Origin: CAYWNA01 sp964459305
Lineage (GTDB): Bacteria; Planctomycetota; Planctomycetia; Pirellulales; Pirellulaceae
Reading direction: 5' to 3'
NCBI GenBank assembly: GCA_964459305.1
Contig: CAYWNA010000019.1
Span: 1 to 64,000, forward strand
DNA length: 64,000 bases
Position 1 is the stretch's first letter; every line of letters starts with the position of its first letter. This document shows positions 43,709 to 53,800 of this stretch, piece by piece. A program made the position numbers and the translations under genes. Below the pieces are notes generated by a model. That model was not told where the DNA came from. It saw only the letters and a list, made by a program, of their open reading frames with translations, and made no database searches.

Positions 43709-46354
43709 ATGTTCAGCACAAAACCATCTTGGAACGTTGCCCTTGCAGTCATCCTGTTAGCATCTGCCGCGATGGGCGCATCGGCGGACGAGCAGCCGTT
43801 GTCGCCGGTTCCTGTTCCGGAAGACGCCGCGTTGGATATCCAATCGGCAACGGAATTGTTGCGCGATTACACTGATGAGGAGCACGCCGCTACGACGCGC
43901 GAATTCCCTCGCCGACCGGAGCCTCCACTCGGACGACCTGTCCCCCGGACGGTCAGCGTCACAGGAAGAGTCTTTCGAGATGACAATCGAAACGGGCGCT
44001 TTGACGAAAACGAAACGGAATTGTCGAAAGTGCTGGTCACCGATGGTGAGCATGTTCTTCATACAAATGACGAGGGCACGTTTGAGTTTGCGTTCGAGAT
44101 GCCCGATGAGCCGCATTGTCGGTTCGTCGTTGCCACGCGGCCGACGGGCTTCAAACCAACGTCGCAACCAGTGCTCCGCATTCGGTTTGACGCTACCGAG
44201 GCGCAATACCGCGCGGACTTCGGTTTCGCCGACGATCCCGGCTCCCGCCGTTCGGAATTCAGCTTCATCACAGCCAGCGACAGCCAGTTTACGCAACCCG
44301 GCGAGATGATCGCAATCGCCAAAGACTACGCCCAAATCACGTCGGCCGCCGGTGATCCGGCGTTCCTGGCAACGGCAGGCGATTTGACGATGAACGGTTC
44401 GCACTATGAATGGGATATGTATGATCGCATCCGGCGTGCTTCGAAAATCGACGTGTACGACGGATTCGGTGGCCATGATGGAAACTGTCTAGATCCTCGC
44501 TCCTCGGCCAATTTCGAGTTGCGCATCGGGCCACCGAATTATTCGTGGGATTACGGCGGCGTTCATTTCGTACAGTTCGTGTCGGAGTTAGCCTACCTTA
44601 GGCCAAAAGCACGCGAGCGGCACGACGCCTGGCTTCGGGCAGACCTGAAAGCGATTCCCAAGGGCATGCCCGTGATTGTCGTCAGTCACCACCCGCTTGA
44701 TCCCGCGTGGTTTGATCAGCGCCGCGCTGAAGGCGTCAACGTCATCGCACAGATCGCCGCCCATTGGCACGTGGTGATGGCCGGCAGGCGGAACGGCATC
44801 CCCGTGTTGATTTGCGCTCCGGCACGTGGTCGCGATTGGGGAGCGTATACGCGGACCTACCGATGCGTACACGTCTCGCCGGATGGAGTCCGATCGGAGC
44901 TTTGCGTTGCCGGCCAATACCAACGACTGAAAGCATTTGCTCCCGGCCCCACCACGGTTTTGGGAACTCAACCGCTGGTCGTGCTGGCCTATGACACCGC
45001 GCGAAAGGTCGCGTCGGTGAGCTGCCGAGTCGTCAGCCCCGATGGAAAGACACAAACAGAACAGCTTGTTTCAAAAGGAGACTGGTCGTGGCACGGGAAG
45101 TTCCATCCCACATCGCCCGGGCAGTGGACGATCGAGCTCGAAGCGACGGACGTAACTGGCCAGGTTTGGCGTCACGGACAATCCGTACTTGTCAAACCGG
45201 GACAGTTCGCAAAGCCCAGCGCCGTCGGCGACTTTCCCCATATTCTCTCCGGACAACCGCCACGACGCCTCGACCGTGGCCCCGGCGCGCCGCTCTATCC
45301 GTTGTGGGTCAAGCACACGGGCTCCGTGCACGTTTTGCACAGTTCGCCGATGGTTCAGGCCGGACGCGTGTACGTGGCGATCACCAATCCGAACGCCGGT
45401 TCGCCCGGCGCTGGCGTGCTGTGCCTGGATGCGGCAACGGGCGACGAGGTTTGGCGCAGTGAATCAACATTCGGCGATTTTCGCGGGACCGTAACCGTGT
45501 ATGACAACAAGGTCTTCGCCGTTACGGCCGAAGGCCGGGTCGTGGCGTATGACGCCGCCAGCGGCAAGGTGCTGTGGAGCCGCCAGCTTCGAGATGTCTA
45601 TCGGCTGGGACGTCCGTTGGCAATCAATCAGAGTCCGCCGATGCCGACGCCGCACGGGCTGCTGGTCAGCGATTGGCAGAAGCCGCAATTCTTGCTCGAT
45701 TACGGCACCGGCGAACAGTTGGCACAGCTTGATGGAAACGTCGGTTACTACGCGGCCTTTGCCACGGTGTTCGACGACGTGATGTATACCGCCTGTCGTG
45801 GCGGCGCAGTCGCTCTAAAGATGCCCAGCGGCGAAGTCGTTTGGCGAGCAGAAGAAACATCGCGGTCAACATCCGCCGGCATCGTCGTCGATGGCAAGTT
45901 CCTGTACGCCACGCACGGCGTGAAAGCTGTCGACCCAGCCACGGGCCGTCAGCTTTGGCACACCAGCGTTGCGAACAACGGCTACCAGAAACCGATCCCT
46001 GTTGTCTGGGACGACCTGGCACTAATGAACGGTACGAAGCCGACTGCCGTCGACCTGGCCACGGGGAAAGTGGTGTGGACCGTCGAATGCGGAATGGAAG
46101 CCGATCGTTTTGTCCGTTCTCGCCGTCACGTGCTGGCCGGAAGTTCAACACCTCTGGCCGCCGGAGACTTGGCCTACTTCGGCCACGACGACACGTCGAT
46201 TCGGGCGGTGAACAAAGACGGTCAGGTCGTCTGGGAACACCGGATCGGCACACCCGTCAAGACCTCCCCAGCCGCGTCGGGAAATCTGCTTTTCGTACAC
46301 GACTACGCAGGAAATCTCTGGTGCTTCTGCACAACAAAGTCGCACCGCGATTAG
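43709..46354 (+). CDS. Secreted calcineurin-like phosphoesterase with PQQ-type beta-propeller
   Basis: 881 residues. The signal peptide is about 1-27. An N-terminal SdrD_B/Metallophos_N-like domain (about 80-175: SVTGRVFRDDNRNGRFDENE) precedes the phosphoesterase (about 183-400). Metal motifs are D191 (ITASDSQF), D225 (TAGDLTMNG), GGHDGN at 254-259 (in place of GNHD) and VSHHPLD. The last His motif is AHWHVV rather than GHxH. Residues about 520-880 form a PQQ/quinoprotein-like propeller (LCLDAATGDEVWR, VAYDAASGKVLW, VDLATGKVVWT). It probably acts on phosphorylated or sulfated polymers at the surface. The divergent metal motifs leave the activity uncertain. Confidence 0.85.
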   Translation: MFSTKPSWNVALAVILLASAAMGASADEQPLSPVPVPEDAALDIQSATELLRDYTDEEHAATTREFPRRPEPPLGRPVPRTVSVTGRVFRDDNRNGRFDENETELSKVLVTDGEHVLHTNDEGTFEFAFEMPDEPHCRFVVATRPTGFKPTSQPVLRIRFDATEAQYRADFGFADDPGSRRSEFSFITASDSQFTQPGEMIAIAKDYAQITSAAGDPAFLATAGDLTMNGSHYEWDMYDRIRRASKIDVYDGFGGHDGNCLDPRSSANFELRIGPPNYSWDYGGVHFVQFVSELAYLRPKARERHDAWLRADLKAIPKGMPVIVVSHHPLDPAWFDQRRAEGVNVIAQIAAHWHVVMAGRRNGIPVLICAPARGRDWGAYTRTYRCVHVSPDGVRSELCVAGQYQRLKAFAPGPTTVLGTQPLVVLAYDTARKVASVSCRVVSPDGKTQTEQLVSKGDWSWHGKFHPTSPGQWTIELEATDVTGQVWRHGQSVLVKPGQFAKPSAVGDFPHILSGQPPRRLDRGPGAPLYPLWVKHTGSVHVLHSSPMVQAGRVYVAITNPNAGSPGAGVLCLDAATGDEVWRSESTFGDFRGTVTVYDNKVFAVTAEGRVVAYDAASGKVLWSRQLRDVYRLGRPLAINQSPPMPTPHGLLVSDWQKPQFLLDYGTGEQLAQLDGNVGYYAAFATVFDDVMYTACRGGAVALKMPSGEVVWRAEETSRSTSAGIVVDGKFLYATHGVKAVDPATGRQLWHTSVANNGYQKPIPVVWDDLALMNGTKPTAVDLATGKVVWTVECGMEADRFVRSRRHVLAGSSTPLAAGDLAYFGHDDTSIRAVNKDGQVVWEHRIGTPVKTSPAASGNLLFVHDYAGNLWCFCTTKSHRD

Positions 46355-46432
46355 CACAAGCATGGAGTATCCAGCCGCGAATCGATTTGGGGGCCAGAGC
46401 GGTGACAGTGTACCCGTTGGCTGCAGAAAGAC

Positions 46433-46581
46433 GGCGAGCGGGGGCCGTTAGGCCCCTGATTTTTCGACCAAATCGAACATTCCATACGCCGTTCCAGAAT
46501 TCACCGGTGGTGAAGTCCTCCAATCGATATACCAAGTGAGGTTTGCCACTTCAATCAGCGGGCTAACGCCCGCCGCTCGCC
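46433..46581. mobile_element. MITE-like element with 28-bp terminal inverted repeats
   Basis: Ends 46433-46460 and 46554-46581 are complementary with about 5 mismatches in 28 (GGCGAGCGG...TGAT). The centre of 93 bases has no gene. One end is shared with the unit at 9827-9855. No transposase is encoded, and no target duplication is evident. Confidence 0.6.
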
Positions 46582-46608
46582 AAGGAAATACGCAATGTTT
46601 GGGTGTAG

Positions 46609-47639
46609 TCACTCGACGAGCATTGCCTCCGTGTATCGTACCGCGATGGCGAATTCGTGCCCTTCGATGTCGCTGAGTCGCACCGAGTAGTACATGGTGA
46701 CGATCGTGCCGTCGTCGAGTTGCACGCTGCTTGGGTAGCCGCAATCGCCGCTGACGGCTGTCCAGCCGACCATGACGCGGTTGGCGTAGTCCCAGGTCTG
46801 CCCTTGGTCGTCGCTGATGATGGCGGCGCAGCCCGGCGGCTCGCGACGGTTGCCGTAGGCCATCAGCAGTTTCCCGCTGGCAAGTCGAATTAGGTCGGCG
46901 GGATGCTGGCTGTTCTCGGTGACGCGTCTTGGTTCCGACCACGTTCGCCCATCATCGTGCGACTCCAGAAGATCGATGTTGCCACGCGAGTACGTTCTTG
47001 AGGCAGCGAGGATGTGCTTGTCTGTGAGCGCAAGCAAGGCGGTCTCGTTGTGGTTATTGTCGGCCGACACGAAGCTGAGGTCCTCCCAGGTCTTGCCGCT
47101 GTCGGTCGAGCGGATTAGATCGAGCCGCCCTTCGATGCCAATGTGCGGCGCACCGCCGCGAACAACTGCCGCCAGCGATCCGCCCTGCAGTTCAACCAGC
47201 ACCGGGAAATAGCCTTGCCCCCGGACGGCCACAACGTGGTCCGCATTCGTCAGACGTCCCACGTCGATGTCGTCGTGCGGAACTGATTTCGGCAGGAGCC
47301 TCCATTCTCTTTCCAGGTTTGTACGCGTGCCCTTCACCCGCAGGTCATCGAACAGGATATGTCCCTGCCCGGCACGCAAGCCGATGACACCGGCTTGGTA
47401 AGTGGCGTCATCCGCTTCGGCGATGAGCTTTCCGTCCAGGTAGGCCGCCAAATGTCCCGCTTTGAGTTCGAACCGAGCTTTGTGCCAAACATTCGGCTGA
47501 ATGGTCACTCGCGGCACACGTTTGAGTTCGTTCCATGGTTTGCCCGGATCGACACGCACGATAAGGACTTGCGAATGGCGGCTATCGAAGTGCACGTAGT
47601 AATGGCGCGTGCTGTCCTGCAAAGCGTGGCATCGGGATA
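46609..47639 (-). pseudogene. 5'-truncated sialidase/BNR-repeat protein gene
   Basis: The frame encodes about 340 residues. An N-terminal LamG-like half reads STRHYYVHFDSRHSQV, then WHKARFELKAGHLAAYLDGK and ILFDDLRV. A BNR/sialidase-type propeller follows with Asp-box-like motifs STDSGKTWEDL, SHDDGRTWSEP and SDDQGQTWDY. The protein begins in the middle of the LamG fold without signal peptide. The 5' sequence is cut where the inverted-repeat element at 47643-47779 begins, and the only start available is a TTG. I conclude that the gene lost its 5' part and is probably silent. The original enzyme would have been an exported exo-sialidase or related glycan hydrolase. Confidence 0.75.
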
Positions 47640-47642
47640 GAG

Positions 47643-47779
47643 CGAGCGGCGGCCCACCAGGATGCGCCTACCACCGCCATTTCGGCCGCATCGTGTCGAA
47701 CGATTGGGCCGCCGCTGGCGTGATTGGTGCAATGCGCGGCCCACGAGATGGAGAGCGTTTTCTGGTGGGCCGCCGCTCG
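47643..47779. mobile_element. MITE-like element with perfect 18-bp terminal inverted repeats
   Basis: The ends CGAGCGGCGGCCCACCAG (47643-47660) and its exact complement (47762-47779) bound 101 bases without coding signal. It abuts the broken 5' end of the sialidase-like gene. No flanking duplication was recognised. Confidence 0.7.
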
Positions 47780-47971
47780 TATTCTGGCGATTGAACGACT
47801 GTGGGCCTTGGTGGATCCGTTGCTGATGCATGACCGTTTGGCACTGGTCGCTCTGGCTCACCCTACGATCGCTTTTCCGGGCGAATGAGGGCGCCGCGTG
47901 TGATGGGCTGTATACTAACTGGCCTCTGGCGGAAACCGAATGCGAGTGGATTCACGTAGAAGGAGACGGCA

Positions 47972-50821
47972 ATGTGCGAGCGTGGCAAGTATTACGCGAT
48001 GACAGTTGTTTTCCTGGAAATCTGCGTTTCGCTCGCGATGGGTGCTGAGCCGGGGCTAGTGGCCCATTATCGGTTCGACGAGGGCATGGGCGTCTTGGCC
48101 AGTGACGTTTCGGGGCGGGGCAACGATGGGACGATTCATGGGGGCAAGTTCGTCAAGCGCGACGATGGGTTCGCGCTGTCGCTGAATGGCGAGGGCGACT
48201 ATATCGAAACCGCTGCTGGCAAGGATTTCGCCGGACAGGACGAGGGGGCCTTTGAACTGTGGTTCCGGCCGCAGCGATGGCAGGGCGGGTTGATCGATTG
48301 GAGCTGCAGCGGCTCTTGGCAAGATATCCGGCTTACGCTGGCGTTCAACACGTACAACAAGGAAGAGAAGGACGCCATCTTCTTGGTGAATTTGGCCGAC
48401 GGCCAGAAGAGTCGGAACTGCCAGCTTCCACGTCCGCCGAAGGACACGTGGACACATGTAGCGGTCAGCTTTCGCGGTGGACAGGCGACGGTCTACTGGG
48501 ACGCGCGCGTGCAGGCGGTGTTCACGGGATATCCGCCGATGCGCGAAGGGCTGCCGCTGTGGATCGGCAAGTGCCAGGGCTTGGGCCGGGACTTCTTTGC
48601 AGGCGAGATCGATGAGGTCCGAGTGTACGACAGGACGCTGGCGCGCGGCGATGTGCTGGTCCACTACAAGGCAGCGGCAGCGGACATGGGAAAGGACACG
48701 GTCAATTTCGATCGGCCCAAGGTGACGGCAACGTCAATGCCCGATCCCGGCTGGGTGGTCGTGACGGCCGAATACGAGCTGATGCGTCCACTGCCGGCCG
48801 GGACGATGCTGGAGGTTGGAATCGGAAAGTCGGGGACGGGTCGCGCGCAGGTCGTGGGCGAAAGGCCTCTGGATCTGGCGTGGGATCGGCAGAGCGTGAA
48901 GCTGGACGCAAGCCGGTTGGAGGCTGACGAGTACGAGGTCGTCGCCAGGATCAGGGGAGCGGACGGTCAGGTGATTGGCAAGCCGTCTACCTCGACCGTG
49001 AAGTGGCCCGGTCGGTCGAGGGCGTTTGAGAGTGTGAAGGTTCTGAACAATCTTGTCTGGGAGCTGGCAAGTATTTCACCGGGTACGGTCAAGGGTCCGA
49101 GCCGAATCGAGTTCCAAAATCCCCTGCGGCGATGGGCCTTTGTCTCGTGCACGACCAAGCTGGGCGGGGATGGAAGACTGTCGATTTCGATCCCGTCGAT
49201 CCCGACCGGACGGGATGTGATCGCCGTGACAGGCCCAGCCAACGGCACGTTTGAGGCCATGCGACCGCTTCCGGCCGGCAAGCATGAACTCCAAATAGCG
49301 CTGTCCGGCACCGGATCGGTGGAACGTGTGGTAATTCGGTCGATTCCCGAGCTGATCTACGCTCGTTACGGCTCGAACCCACACACCACGGAATTCGGCC
49401 CATACACGCATGCGGGCATAGAGCCGAATTACGGCACGGCGTTCATCGACAAGTACGTCTTGCCGAACGTCAACACTCTGGTGTTCAGCTCCGGCCAGGC
49501 CGAGAACCCGTTTGTGCAGCAATGGCACGCGCGAGGCGGGCGATCGTTGTTTCACTGCAGCGTGCCCAAGTATCGAGTCAAGACCGAAGACGGTTGGAAG
49601 ACGACGACTCGCTGGCCTAGGGGACAGGAGCACGAGTTGATCACGGCCGATGAGGCGATTGACTTCATCGGCAAGACGGCGGGCTTCTCGCATCCGGGAT
49701 TGGGCGGATCGATTGCCGACGAATTCGGCAACTCGGACAACTACTGCGCCGCCTACGCTGAAGCGATTCGCAAGTTGGCTATCGCCCCCGAATTCAAGGA
49801 CAGGCTGTTCTATCCCTACGCGAACCACCTCTACACGGGGCCGGAGGGGATCGACATGATCAAGGCGTTGGTCGAGGTGGATTCGACGATCGCCTGGAAA
49901 CGGTATCTCAAGACGCAGTCCGACGAGCAGGCGGCCAGGCATTTCCTCCAGCAGGAGTTGGTGGACCGGGCGTGGGCCTATCGCCAAACTGTCCCAGAGT
50001 CGCTCGAGCACATTGCGGTCTGCTTTGGGTATTTCTCGGCCCCCAACGAATTTCTCAACTCGAACCCGGGCGTCAACTACAAGAAGTATTTGGACATGCA
50101 GGCCAATATCGTAGCCAACGATCCGGCATTCTGGGCAACGTACGGGCTGATGAGCTACCTGGCCAGCTATGCCGACGAAGAGAGCATTCGCTGGCTGCAC
50201 CACCTGTTTCGCCACTACGGCATCGAGGGCAACACGGCGCCGCGATGCGTGGACCCGCACGACCTGACGCACATGGCCAATGGAGATTTCGCCAACGGGA
50301 CGGGTGGCTGGACGATCAAGCCAGCCGAAGAGGGCAGCGTCCACGTGGCCAGGCAGGAAGGGCTCGGTTGGCTCCAAGGACGCTATCCGCGGACCAGCGA
50401 GGGCGACACGGGACTATCGATGGTCCGTAGCGACAAACGGCCCAACGTATTCAGCCAACAGATCAAGGATCTTGAGCCCGGCCGGTTGTACTCGTTCCGT
50501 ATGTTCTGCTCGGACTACGACGACATGTCCAAGGAAGAACTTCACGCCGTCACTGTCACGCTGGAGGGCGTCGAGTTGGTCGAGGAGAAATGCTTCAACC
50601 ATGTGGGGCACAACTGTTACAGCCACGCCCACGGTCCCTACGATCGGGCGCACCGGGCGTGGTTCAACTATGTCTGGCGAGTGTTTCGGGCGAAGGCCCT
50701 TACGGCCAAGGTCACGGTCACGGACTGGAAGAGCTCCACCGAGCCCGGCGGAAAAATCGGCCAGCGGTTGATCTACAACTTCGCCTACTCGCAGCCCTAC
50801 TTCCTTGAGAGCGGACGCTAG
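47972..50821 (+). CDS. Secreted LamG-containing glycosidase-like protein
   Basis: 949 residues from ATG 47972, with AAGGAG upstream. The signal is about 1-25 (ends SLAMGA). A LamG/concanavalin-like domain covers about 27-235: HYRFDEGMG, SLNGEGDYIE, AFELWFRPQ, WTHVAVSFRGGQATVYWD and GEIDEVRVYDRTL. A beta segment follows (about 250-440). The C-terminal 500 residues look like a TIM-barrel glycosidase (LNVNT-type strands, GGSIADEFGN at about 575, FYPYANHLY), ending with a CBM-like domain (NGDFANGTGGWTI). The acid/base residues cannot be fixed; E and D in SIADEFGN are candidates. It is followed 38 bases later by the next large LamG protein, and both are likely co-transcribed. Confidence 0.75.
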   Translation: MCERGKYYAMTVVFLEICVSLAMGAEPGLVAHYRFDEGMGVLASDVSGRGNDGTIHGGKFVKRDDGFALSLNGEGDYIETAAGKDFAGQDEGAFELWFRPQRWQGGLIDWSCSGSWQDIRLTLAFNTYNKEEKDAIFLVNLADGQKSRNCQLPRPPKDTWTHVAVSFRGGQATVYWDARVQAVFTGYPPMREGLPLWIGKCQGLGRDFFAGEIDEVRVYDRTLARGDVLVHYKAAAADMGKDTVNFDRPKVTATSMPDPGWVVVTAEYELMRPLPAGTMLEVGIGKSGTGRAQVVGERPLDLAWDRQSVKLDASRLEADEYEVVARIRGADGQVIGKPSTSTVKWPGRSRAFESVKVLNNLVWELASISPGTVKGPSRIEFQNPLRRWAFVSCTTKLGGDGRLSISIPSIPTGRDVIAVTGPANGTFEAMRPLPAGKHELQIALSGTGSVERVVIRSIPELIYARYGSNPHTTEFGPYTHAGIEPNYGTAFIDKYVLPNVNTLVFSSGQAENPFVQQWHARGGRSLFHCSVPKYRVKTEDGWKTTTRWPRGQEHELITADEAIDFIGKTAGFSHPGLGGSIADEFGNSDNYCAAYAEAIRKLAIAPEFKDRLFYPYANHLYTGPEGIDMIKALVEVDSTIAWKRYLKTQSDEQAARHFLQQELVDRAWAYRQTVPESLEHIAVCFGYFSAPNEFLNSNPGVNYKKYLDMQANIVANDPAFWATYGLMSYLASYADEESIRWLHHLFRHYGIEGNTAPRCVDPHDLTHMANGDFANGTGGWTIKPAEEGSVHVARQEGLGWLQGRYPRTSEGDTGLSMVRSDKRPNVFSQQIKDLEPGRLYSFRMFCSDYDDMSKEELHAVTVTLEGVELVEEKCFNHVGHNCYSHAHGPYDRAHRAWFNYVWRVFRAKALTAKVTVTDWKSSTEPGGKIGQRLIYNFAYSQPYFLESGR

Positions 50822-50859
50822 AATGGGGTCGTTTGACTCGGCATCGAAAGGAGAACACC

Positions 50860-53800
50860 GTGCGGCGAACGGTACTTATTCCGATCCTGTTTTTCTCGTT
50901 CATCACCACTGTACGCGCCGAGCCGCCGCCCGCCGACCGTGACGCATGGGAACAGGTGGATATTGTGCCGATGCCGAAGCGAATCCGCCTCACTGATCGG
51001 CGCCTGCCGGTGGCAGACGCGATGATCGTTCTGGGCGAGGAGTCAAGCGAGCAGGAAAAGATCGGCGCGAAGTGGGTTAACGATCATATTGTCCGGAAGG
51101 GAGCCAGGCCATTGCCCGTTGTCACCGAGGGAGAGCTGTCCGGGGATCCAGAACTGAGGATCTTCGTCGGGACGCGCGAAACGTCGACTGCCATCCACAA
51201 GGCGGCGCGTGAGGGGCTTTTCAGCCTGGGGCCTGCCGTGCCGGGCAAGCGAGGCTACGTCATCGAGCCCCGCGTGTCCGACAAGCACACAGACCTCCTG
51301 CTCGGAGGGGCGGACCCAATCGGTGCGCTTTACGCATGCGTGACCTTGGCGGGTCTTCTGGAGCGGGATGGCGACAACGTTGCCATCCGAGAAGCGGAGA
51401 TCGTTGATTGGCCGGATTATTCGGCGGTCAGCCATGGGATCAACCTCATCTATCCGGAGCTTGGCGAACTGGGCCGGAGATTGCGATGGGCCGTGACTCC
51501 TTCCGAAGAACAGGAGGAGCAGTACCTCCGCGTGATGAAAGAGCATCTGGACCGTCTGCTCGAACGCAAATACTCCTGCTTCCAAGTCGACAAGTACGCC
51601 ATCGGCCCGCGCTATTGGCGGAAATTGTCGCCGGAGTTCATGGCGACGCACAAGAAACTCACTGACTACGCAAGGGCTCGCGGGATTCGGTCCCTCGTCT
51701 ACGCACTCCATCCATGTGTTGGCCTGCGTAGTGAATTGCCCCATGTGCCGCAGCGCTGCTTGACGGGCATCGGGCGAGATTCCTATGAGCATTACGTTCG
51801 ATGCTGGTCCATGGACGATGAACGCCGCAAGAACGCTGCTCGCCTGGGTCAATTCCTCCATGCGACTGGGATCACGGACGCCGGTTTTCATGATTGGGAC
51901 ACGGGAGCGTTTCTCAGCCCCGCGAACTGGGGCGAACGATGCGACGTGTGTCGCCAGCGGTGGGGGGACGACTTCGCCGCGGCGACGATCAACAAGCATC
52001 GTATCTATTGCGAAGAGATCAAGAAAACCGCGCCCGGCTGTCGGCTTCACTTCACGCTCTATCCCTACAACGTCAGTGTCCTGTCGCAAGCGACGGCCGA
52101 GCGTTATCACATCGACCGTTATGGTCCCAGCCCCAGCGTTCCCGATGTGGCCCGCCGGCTGCGAGAACGTTTCACGGACTTCTGGGTGCGCTGTACAAAG
52201 GGCCTGCCAAACGACGTTACATTCTGCATCCGCGAGAACATCCCCGAGAACGTCCGTCGCTTCCACGAGATCACTGCGCCGCATGGAACGTTCGCGTGGT
52301 ACAAAGTCGGATCCGAGCAATGGCAAACGTTTCTTGACGAATCGCCGCGATGGGCGGGGACTTTCTACAGCGGCCGAGACGATCTGCTGTTCAACGTCTC
52401 GCTCGAGAGGTTCGTGCCATTGAAGGCAATGGCCGTCCGAGAATACACATGGAACATGCACGCGCCGGGCGCCACCGGCTGGGGGCAATTACCGCAGGAA
52501 CAACGGCAGCGGCATGCCGAGGCTGAAGGTGATATCTACGAAGTCGTGTTTCCGCACATCCTGCGCAACTTTTTCGGCCGCCGCGCCGCTCCGCACCTCA
52601 TCAAGGCACTTTCGCTAAACATGGCCGTCAATCATATCTTTGATCACCTCCCTTCTCACAAGCGCCGCATAGACATTCTCACCAACTACGAGGAATGGAA
52701 GTGGCAGGCGGATCAGGCCGCGAAGGGATGCGAGATCATGGATGGACTGTTCCGGGAATTCGTCGAGTCCGGTGATCGCTTGGGAATGACCCCCTTCGCC
52801 TCGCGGCGATTTGTCTACATGCGAGAGGTCTTTCATTGCTCGAAGTGGATGGCCCAAGCCAAAGCGCAGAACATGCTTGCCCGCGAACTGGCCAAAGAGG
52901 GGGAGCTGGACGAGGCGCGAGAGGCAATTCGGCGGGGCGAAGAAATCATCGCCGATGCCCGAGGGGACATGAAGCGGCTGGTGGAGGAACGTCCCGACGA
53001 TCCCATCTACAACGCTGAAGACAAACCGGACAAGCCGGCCTTGTGGAAGATCTACACGCCGGGGAACGGAGTGGACTACGACGTGCCCCAAGCGATGCTC
53101 GCGGCGACTGAAAAGGAATTGCCTGCCCTGGCCGCAGCCGGGGATCTGCCTGCCGACGCTGTGGAGAGACTGGCTGAACGCAAAACGGTCCATGTCGCGT
53201 CCACATCCGGTCCACTGGCAATTGACGGTCGCGTCGACGAACCCGACTGGCGACAGGCCGAGCCGGCCGAGGCATTCTTTGCCTATCCCGGCGGGCAGGG
53301 CATCGCCCGTGCCCATACGCGAGCTCGCTTTCTGCGCGATGACGCGACGCTGTACGTTGGCGTTACCTGTTGGATGCCCGGCGATGCACCGATTCTGGCG
53401 GAAGATCGTGAACGCGACGGGAAGGTCATGGACGACGAACAGGTGGAGCTGTTCCTCATGCCGCCTCACATGAAAGGCGGCTATGTGCAGTTTCAGATGA
53501 ACGCCGCGGGCAGCGTTGCGGACAAGCGAGTGACGCTTGAAAAGAAACAGGACGGCTTGGTGGTCAAAAAGAAAGACCCCGCATGGAACGCGGCCGGGAT
53601 GATCGTGAAGACAACTCGCCGCGGGAACCAGTGGGAGTTGGAGGCCGCGATTCCCCTTTCGGCGCTGGGGGCTGCGAATTGGAAAGGAACGTGGCGAGTG
53701 AACGTGTGCCGTGATTTCAAAGGGGCCACTCGCGAGCCGAGCTCCATCCAGCCGCCATCGGCCGAGGATTTTCATGATACGAAGACGTTCCCCCGACTCG

